Shown here in pieces: positions 6,522 through 9,812 of a stretch of DNA of 9,812 nucleotides. Position numbers and translations under genes: made by a program. Every line of letters begins with the position of its first letter. Within the stretch, counting starts at the first letter, position 1. This stretch comes from RBG-13-68-16 sp050018455 (GTDB taxonomy: Bacteria > Acidobacteriota > Thermoanaerobaculia > Thermoanaerobaculales > Thermoanaerobaculaceae), in contig JBEKAA010000069.1 in assembly GCA_050018455.1 (NCBI GenBank), forward strand, positions 1 to 9,812, given 5' to 3'. Under the pieces are notes generated by a model that searched no databases, had not been told where the DNA came from, and saw only the letters and a program-made list of their open reading frames with translations.

Positions 6522-6570
6522 GTTTTCCGCCCCTGAGCGATGGACCGATAATGCCGACATGAGGTCAGGC

Positions 6571-7770
6571 ATGCGCTTCCGTCCGCCGGCGGTCGAGTTC
6601 ACGCCGGAGGTGCGCTGGGCGCTGCTCCGCGCGTTCGGCCCTCGCGAGAGCGTTCTCGATCAGGGGATCGATCCCGAGGGTGCGATCGGGGTCGCGGGGT
6701 CCCTGGACCTGAGCGCGCGCATCGCGGCGCGGACGCCCCTCATCGCGTTGCAGGCGGAACTCGGCGAGGCGGGCGCGCGCTCATTGCTGATCGCCGGGGT
6801 GATGGCCGCCGCGATCTCGGCGGAGCTGCTGAAGTGCGCGCGGGTCGTCGCCGAGGCGGCGGCCGAGCTCGCAATACCGGTCGCGTTTCTCAAGGGCGTG
6901 GCGCTGCGACTGGGCGGTGTGGTGGCGGAAGGATCGCGCTGGCTCTCGGATGTGGACGTGCTGGCGCCGGCCAGCAGCGCCCGCGGCCTCGCGGAAGCGC
7001 TCGTGGCCCGGGGCTTCCGCGTGGCGGACGTGCCGTCGGAGGAGCAGCATTTGCCGCCGCTCATGCGCGGAAACGCCGAGATGGTCGAGGTGCACGACGT
7101 GCTGCACGGTGTGCGCCTCGCGGCGCGGCGGCGCTATGCGACGTTCGAAGAGCTACAGGAGCGCGATTTGCTCGCACCGCTGCCGGGCCTGCCGGGCGCG
7201 TGTTTCATGCCGGCGCGCGAGGTTCTTGTTGCCCACACCCTCGTGCACGGCGTCGCGGTGCACGGTCTCGCGCCGCTGGCGTACCCGCTGCCGCGGATGC
7301 TCGCGGATCTCGTTGATCTCGGGGCCACCGGGCCGGACGGAGGTGAGGCGCTAGAAGCCGCCCACCGATGGATCGCCAAGGACGTGAGCCGCGAGGAGGC
7401 CGACGCGACGCGGGCGCTGTGCGTCGCGCTGGCAGAGGGGGACGAAGGACTGTTCGCCCGCCAAGCGGCCGAGCGGCCGGAGGCGGTGCTGCTGCGGCAC
7501 ATCGTGGCAGGGCGGCTGGATGAGCGGTATCGCAGCGCGCTGAAAGCCTCGGCGCCGTGGGCCGTGCCGACGGGACGGGCGCGGCCGCTCGCGTTCGCGA
7601 CGACGGCCTTTCACACGGTGTTCCTGACGCGCGGGCAGGTGGATATGATCTACGGACGGCCGCGCACGGAGTTGGGGTATCTGGGACGCCGGTTGGCGCG
7701 CCCGTTCGACCTGGCGTGGCGGTTAGTCCGGTACACGGCGAGCGCGATCAGGCTGCGCTCGCAGCGCTGA
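6571..7770 (+). CDS. Nucleotidyltransferase-fold family protein (NTP_transf_5)
   Basis: A 399-residue protein of the uncharacterised nucleotidyltransferase family often found in exopolysaccharide loci. The core is visible at 104-132: VAFLKGVALRLGG, then RWLSDVDVLAP with D127 and D129 as the expected metal-binding pair. E173 and H175 (VEVHDVLHG) occupy the place of the third acidic strand. An all-helical C-terminal half with HTLVHG (222-227) follows, ending in RPRTELGYLGRRLARP. The start at 6571 has GAGG 6 nt before it; ATG at 6559 in the same frame is an alternative. The frame stays open back to 6337, but that part is made of repeat DNA and is not expected to be translated. The biochemical activity of the family is not established; a role in modifying a sugar or a protein of the pathway is inference. 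The gene lies between copies of the 26-bp hairpin repeat and, further out, between the 116-bp direct repeats. A partial relative lies at 2833-3369. Confidence 0.85.
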   Translation: MRFRPPAVEFTPEVRWALLRAFGPRESVLDQGIDPEGAIGVAGSLDLSARIAARTPLIALQAELGEAGARSLLIAGVMAAAISAELLKCARVVAEAAAELAIPVAFLKGVALRLGGVVAEGSRWLSDVDVLAPASSARGLAEALVARGFRVADVPSEEQHLPPLMRGNAEMVEVHDVLHGVRLAARRRYATFEELQERDLLAPLPGLPGACFMPAREVLVAHTLVHGVAVHGLAPLAYPLPRMLADLVDLGATGPDGGEALEAAHRWIAKDVSREEADATRALCVALAEGDEGLFARQAAERPEAVLLRHIVAGRLDERYRSALKASAPWAVPTGRARPLAFATTAFHTVFLTRGQVDMIYGRPRTELGYLGRRLARPFDLAWRLVRYTASAIRLRSQR

Positions 7771-7791
7771 GCGCCGGCCTGTCGGTTCTTT

Positions 7792-7870
7792 TGTGGAGCC
7801 CGTGCTCCGCGCGTGCTTGCTTCAAACCCGCAGGGACCATCATGAGCACGCCCGGAGGGCGCGCTCCACA
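7792..7870. repeat. Full imperfect-palindrome repeat with 26-bp arms (copy 3 of the hairpin family)
   Basis: The left arm 7792-7817 (starts TGTGGAGCCCGTGCTCC) pairs with the right arm 7845-7870 at 22 of 26 positions, around a 27-nt loop. The right arm is identical to 6445-6470. It begins 21 bp after the nucleotidyltransferase stop and could act as a transcription or mRNA 3'-end barrier. It is the only copy in the window with both arms largely intact. The arm boundaries suggest a REP/BIME-like or MITE-like unit of about 80 bp. Confidence 0.8.
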
Positions 7871-7946
7871 GAAGCAACAGCGGAGGAGCTTGACTGCTTC
7901 CTGCGCACCAAGATGGACCGGATTATCATGAGAAAGGCGGTCTGTC

Positions 7947-8119
7947 ATACCGGTTTGCCGTCCGTCGTAGAGCAAAGGTGTCATCCCGAGCCCTTCGACT
8001 CCGCTCAGGGCGGGCTCCGCGAGGGATCTGGGAGGGGGCTGGTAGATCCAGGCTTTCCCCCATCCAGATTCCTCGTCGCTCCGCTCCTCGGAATGACATG
8101 TTCGATGGCAAACCGGTAT
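7947..8119. repeat. 173-bp nested palindromic (MITE-like) element, copy 2 of the 116-bp repeat
   Basis: Perfect 13-bp terminal inverted repeats, ATACCGGTTTGCC (7947-7959) and GGCAAACCGGTAT (8107-8119), enclose further paired blocks. GTCATCCCGAG (7980-7990) pairs with CTCGGAATGAC (8087-8097), 10 of 11. CGAGGGATCTGG (8020-8031) pairs with CCAGATTCCTCG (8064-8075), 11 of 12. GGGGG (8034-8038) pairs with CCCCC (8057-8061). The left 116 bp are identical to 5774-5889. No open frame inside looks like a real protein, so any movement would need an enzyme supplied elsewhere. It ends 26 bp before the proposed start of the glycosyltransferase, so it probably separates that gene from its former upstream sequence. 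Confidence 0.85.
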
Positions 8120-8131
8120 CAGGCGCCGTTC

Positions 8132-8136
8132 GGAGG
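8132..8136 (+). promoter_or_regulatory. Ribosome binding site deciding the TTG start of the glycosyltransferase
   Basis: GGAGG stands 9 nt before the TTG at 8146. The earlier in-frame ATG (8098) lies within the inner arm of the palindromic element and has no such motif at a useful distance. The first conserved residues of the GT4 family follow directly after this TTG. Confidence 0.6.
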
Positions 8137-8145
8137 TCTGAGTCG

Positions 8146-9375
8146 TTGCGGATTCTTCTCATCAACCAATACTTCCGGCCTGATGTGGCGGCCACGGCGC
8201 AACTGCTGGCAGAGCTGGCAGAGGACCTGAGTGCGGGTGGGGCGGAGGTGACAGCGCTGACGGGGCGCGGCTCGTACGTGCCAGGGAGGGCTGAGAAGCT
8301 TCCGAGGCGGGAAGAGTGGCGGGGCGTCGAGATCCGCCGCGTGTGGTGCACGAGCTTCGGGAGGAAGAGCACGCTCGGGCGTCTGTCCGACTACCTCACG
8401 TTCCTCACGAGCGCGAAGCTGGTGGTGCTCTTCGGGCGGCGCCGGGACGTGGTGGTCTGCCCTTCCACCCCGCTGCTCGTGGCCGTGCTCGGCTTGCTCG
8501 CGCGCCTCCGCGGTGCGCGCTTCGTCTGCAAGGTCGAAGAACTGTACCCGGACGTGGCGATCATGCTCGGGACAATGCACGCCGGTTCGCTCGTGGCACG
8601 CTGGTCCGGCGCGCTGTCCCGCCTCCTCCTGCGGCGCGCGGACGCGGTGGTGGCTCTCGATGAGGGGATGGCGGCGGTGCTCGCGGAGCGTGGGGCGCAG
8701 CGCGTGGTCGTGATCCCGAACTGGGCGGACGGGCGGGCGATCCGGCCGGACCCCGAAGCGGGAGCCCTCTTCCGGCGCAATCGCGCGCTCGACGGGCGCT
8801 TCGTCGTGCTCTACTCGGGCAACCTCGGTCTGGCGCACCGTTTCGAAGAGATGGTCGGCGCCGCGGCGATCCTCTCCGAGCTGAAGACGCGGGTTCTGTT
8901 CCTGTTCGTGGGCGGCGGGCCACGCCTCGACGAGGTGCGGGCCGCGACACGGGACGCCCCCAACGTCCGATTCATGCCCTACCAGCCGCTCGAGAGACTG
9001 CGGGCGCTGTACGCGGCTGCCGACCTGCACCTGGTGACGTTGCGCGACGAGGTCTCCGGGATGGTGGTGCCGTCGAAGTATCCGGCGGCCCTGGCGGCGG
9101 GAAAGCCGGTGCTGCTCGTGGGCGGCCGCGGTACCGAGATGCGGCGCGAGATCGAGCGACTAGGCCTCGGGTGGTGTTGCGACCGCGATTCTGAGGCGGT
9201 GTCCGACGCCATCGTCGAGGCGTGTCGCCCCTCCACGCGGCTCGAAGCGATGGGCGCAAAGGCGCGGCGGTTGCTCGAGGAGAAGTACGAGCGGAGGCTG
9301 TGCACGCGTCGGTGGGCCGAGCTGATCGCGAGCGTGCTCGATTCGAAGAGGAGCGAGGTCCCGGCGCATACCTGA
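8146..9375 (+). CDS. GT4-family glycosyltransferase (WbuB/WcaI-like)
   Basis: A 409-residue cytoplasmic glycosyltransferase of the GT-B fold, family GT4, subgroup resembling WbuB (L-fucosamine transfer) and WcaI (colanic acid). The N-terminus MRILLINQYFRPDVAATAQL (1-20) is the classic opening of this subgroup. The acceptor domain continues with VVVCPSTPLLVAVLG (102-116) and VCKVEELYPD (127-136). The hinge and donor domain show VVVIPNWAD (187-195), VVLYSGNLG (220-228), VLFLFVGGGPR (250-260), RFMPYQPLERLRALYAAADLH (275-295) and the donor-binding GMVVPSKYPAALAAGKPVL (305-323). The start is TTG, chosen for GGAGG upstream and because anything longer would translate the palindromic repeat. It probably adds a second or later sugar to the undecaprenyl-linked glycan; donor and acceptor are not known. 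A terminator-like hairpin lies about 180 bp after the stop. Confidence 0.9.
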   Translation: MRILLINQYFRPDVAATAQLLAELAEDLSAGGAEVTALTGRGSYVPGRAEKLPRREEWRGVEIRRVWCTSFGRKSTLGRLSDYLTFLTSAKLVVLFGRRRDVVVCPSTPLLVAVLGLLARLRGARFVCKVEELYPDVAIMLGTMHAGSLVARWSGALSRLLLRRADAVVALDEGMAAVLAERGAQRVVVIPNWADGRAIRPDPEAGALFRRNRALDGRFVVLYSGNLGLAHRFEEMVGAAAILSELKTRVLFLFVGGGPRLDEVRAATRDAPNVRFMPYQPLERLRALYAAADLHLVTLRDEVSGMVVPSKYPAALAAGKPVLLVGGRGTEMRREIERLGLGWCCDRDSEAVSDAIVEACRPSTRLEAMGAKARRLLEEKYERRLCTRRWAELIASVLDSKRSEVPAHT

Positions 9376-9553
9376 CGCTCGGGTTCTCCCGCTTTGCCCG
9401 TGTCCTATCGTCTGAGGCGCGACAGGAGATGCGGGAGAAGGCCTCGCTCGAGCAGGGAGACGAGACCGACCTTTCCGACGACTGATACGGCTGGTGTGAA
9501 CCTCGGGTTTTGCCCGGGGCGTCGATCCGAAAGAAGAGAAGCGCTGAGAGACG

Positions 9554-9575
9554 AGGCCAGCGTTTGCGCCGGCCT
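9554..9575 (+). terminator. Terminator-like hairpin, near copy of the one at 5692-5713
   Basis: AGGCCAGCG (9554-9562) pairs with CGCCGGCCT (9567-9575) with one A/C mismatch around a TTTG loop, then TCCGGTGTCTCC. About 33 bp from GACGAGG to GGTGT match 5688-5720, apart from two substitutions and one inserted base. It follows the glycosyltransferase at a distance of about 180 bp. The T-tract is poor, so termination is less certain than for the first copy. Confidence 0.5.
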
Positions 9576-9615
9576 TCCGGTGTCTCCGGTGTAGGGAACG
9601 GATGCCAAAGTCGAT

Positions 9616-9653
9616 GTCATTCTGAGTGGCGCGCAAAGCGCCACGAAGAATCT
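9616..9653. repeat. Compact palindromic repeat of the GTCATTC..GAATCT type
   Basis: GTCATTCTGAG leads into a perfect 7-bp stem GTGGCGC (9626-9632) / GCGCCAC (9638-9644) with loop GCAAA, followed by GAAGAATCT. The flanks match the inner arms of the 173-bp element, which on the minus strand reads GTCATTCCGAG and then GAGGAATCT. This form of short repeat is widespread in environmental bacterial genomes. Confidence 0.65.
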
Positions 9654-9812
9654 CCCTGAAGAACGCGCGGCATGATGGAGGACAAGGACTTGGGGTGTCG
9701 CCGGCCAAATGAAGTCGAGAGTTTCTGACGCGGCGGGGTGAGAAGCGTTGGTAGTCGGCGTCATCCGCGCCGGAGGCGCGAGGTGGTGTTGGTTCGGGTA
9801 TCGAGTAGGGTT

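Larger units (their letters stand above)
6205..6570. other. Repeat-rich intergenic region before the nucleotidyltransferase gene
   Basis: No gene is seen here. The open frame in phase with the downstream gene extends back to 6337, but its product there (GGRAPQR occurring twice, 32-36 residues apart) comes from repeat DNA. The stretch holds two copies of a 26-bp hairpin arm (6340-6365 and 6445-6470). It also has a 7-bp stem CTGCGGG (6391-6397) / CCCGCAG (6427-6433) around GCACTCGTGTCGCGCGCGCT, and the GC-rich terminator at 6501-6521. Confidence 0.6.
9376..9812. other. Gene-free 3' region
   Basis: In these 437 bp I find no frame with family motifs or a well-placed ribosome binding site. It holds a terminator-like hairpin (9554-9575) and a compact palindromic repeat (9616-9653), both listed separately. 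A small stem CGGG/CCCG around TTTTG lies near 9504-9516. A gene may begin beyond the right edge. Confidence 0.5.

Noticed and set aside
6337..6558. N-terminal extension of the nucleotidyltransferase, with GGRAPQR occurring twice
   Set aside because: It is translated hairpin-repeat DNA and includes a GC-rich terminator; no family member is expected to have it.
6340..7870. CRISPR array suggested by repeated 26-bp units
   Set aside because: There are only three units, with spacings of about 105 and 1400 bp, palindromic partners, and no cas gene. They fit interspersed hairpin repeats.
5774..8119. Classical composite transposon or insertion sequence pair
   Set aside because: No transposase is encoded in either repeat or between them. 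Only non-autonomous elements or repeat-driven recombination can be argued.
9222..9485. Plus-strand frame overlapping the glycosyltransferase 3' end and running past its stop, ending in an acidic tail
   Set aside because: Most of it is an out-of-frame reading of the glycosyltransferase. The tail from ATG 9429 is 18 codons with GGAG too close to the start.

Overview
The window is a high-GC bacterial surface-polysaccharide or glycan locus, probably from an uncultured, repeat-rich lineage. Evidence for this is the GC-rich codon use, short overlapping plus-strand genes, Shine-Dalgarno motifs before some starts, GTG/TTG starts, and several families of short palindromic intergenic repeats of the kind common in environmental, non-model phyla. 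I cannot place the phylum from the sequence alone. I see no rRNA, tRNA, CRISPR array or transposase gene.

Layout: 1-47 is a hairpin. 174-2711 holds three overlapping plus-strand genes: a GNAT N-acetyltransferase, a DegT/DnrJ/EryC1-type sugar aminotransferase, and a PglC/WcaJ-type initiating phosphoglycosyl transferase. 2833-3369, on the minus strand, is an intact reading frame that matches only the C-terminal half of the NTP_transf_5 nucleotidyltransferase family, so it is probably a gene remnant. 3666-5636 is a large membrane-bound PglF/WbpM/CapD-type nucleotide-sugar 4,6-dehydratase, closed by a hairpin terminator with a UUCG loop. 6028-6204 is a 58-residue two-helix membrane protein with a strong ribosome binding site. 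6571-7770 is a full-length NTP_transf_5-family nucleotidyltransferase. 8146-9375 is a GT4 (WbuB/WcaI-like) glycosyltransferase that probably starts at TTG. 9376-9812 has no convincing gene, only a terminator-like hairpin and a small palindromic repeat.

How the genes fit together (inference from families): the dehydratase would make a UDP-4-keto-6-deoxy-HexNAc, the aminotransferase would aminate it, and the GNAT enzyme would N-acylate it. The phosphoglycosyl transferase would then load the resulting diamino sugar (bacillosamine-like) onto undecaprenyl phosphate, and the GT4 enzyme would extend the glycan in the cytoplasm. The nucleotidyltransferase-fold protein has no settled role, although this family often sits in such loci.

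The most unusual part is 5637-8145. A 116-bp sequence occurs identically at 5774-5889 and 7947-8062, in direct orientation. These copies bracket the small membrane gene and the nucleotidyltransferase gene. The second copy is the left half of a 173-bp nested palindromic, MITE-like element with 13-bp terminal inverted repeats. Inside the bracket lie three copies of a different 26-bp hairpin arm, on both sides of the nucleotidyltransferase gene.
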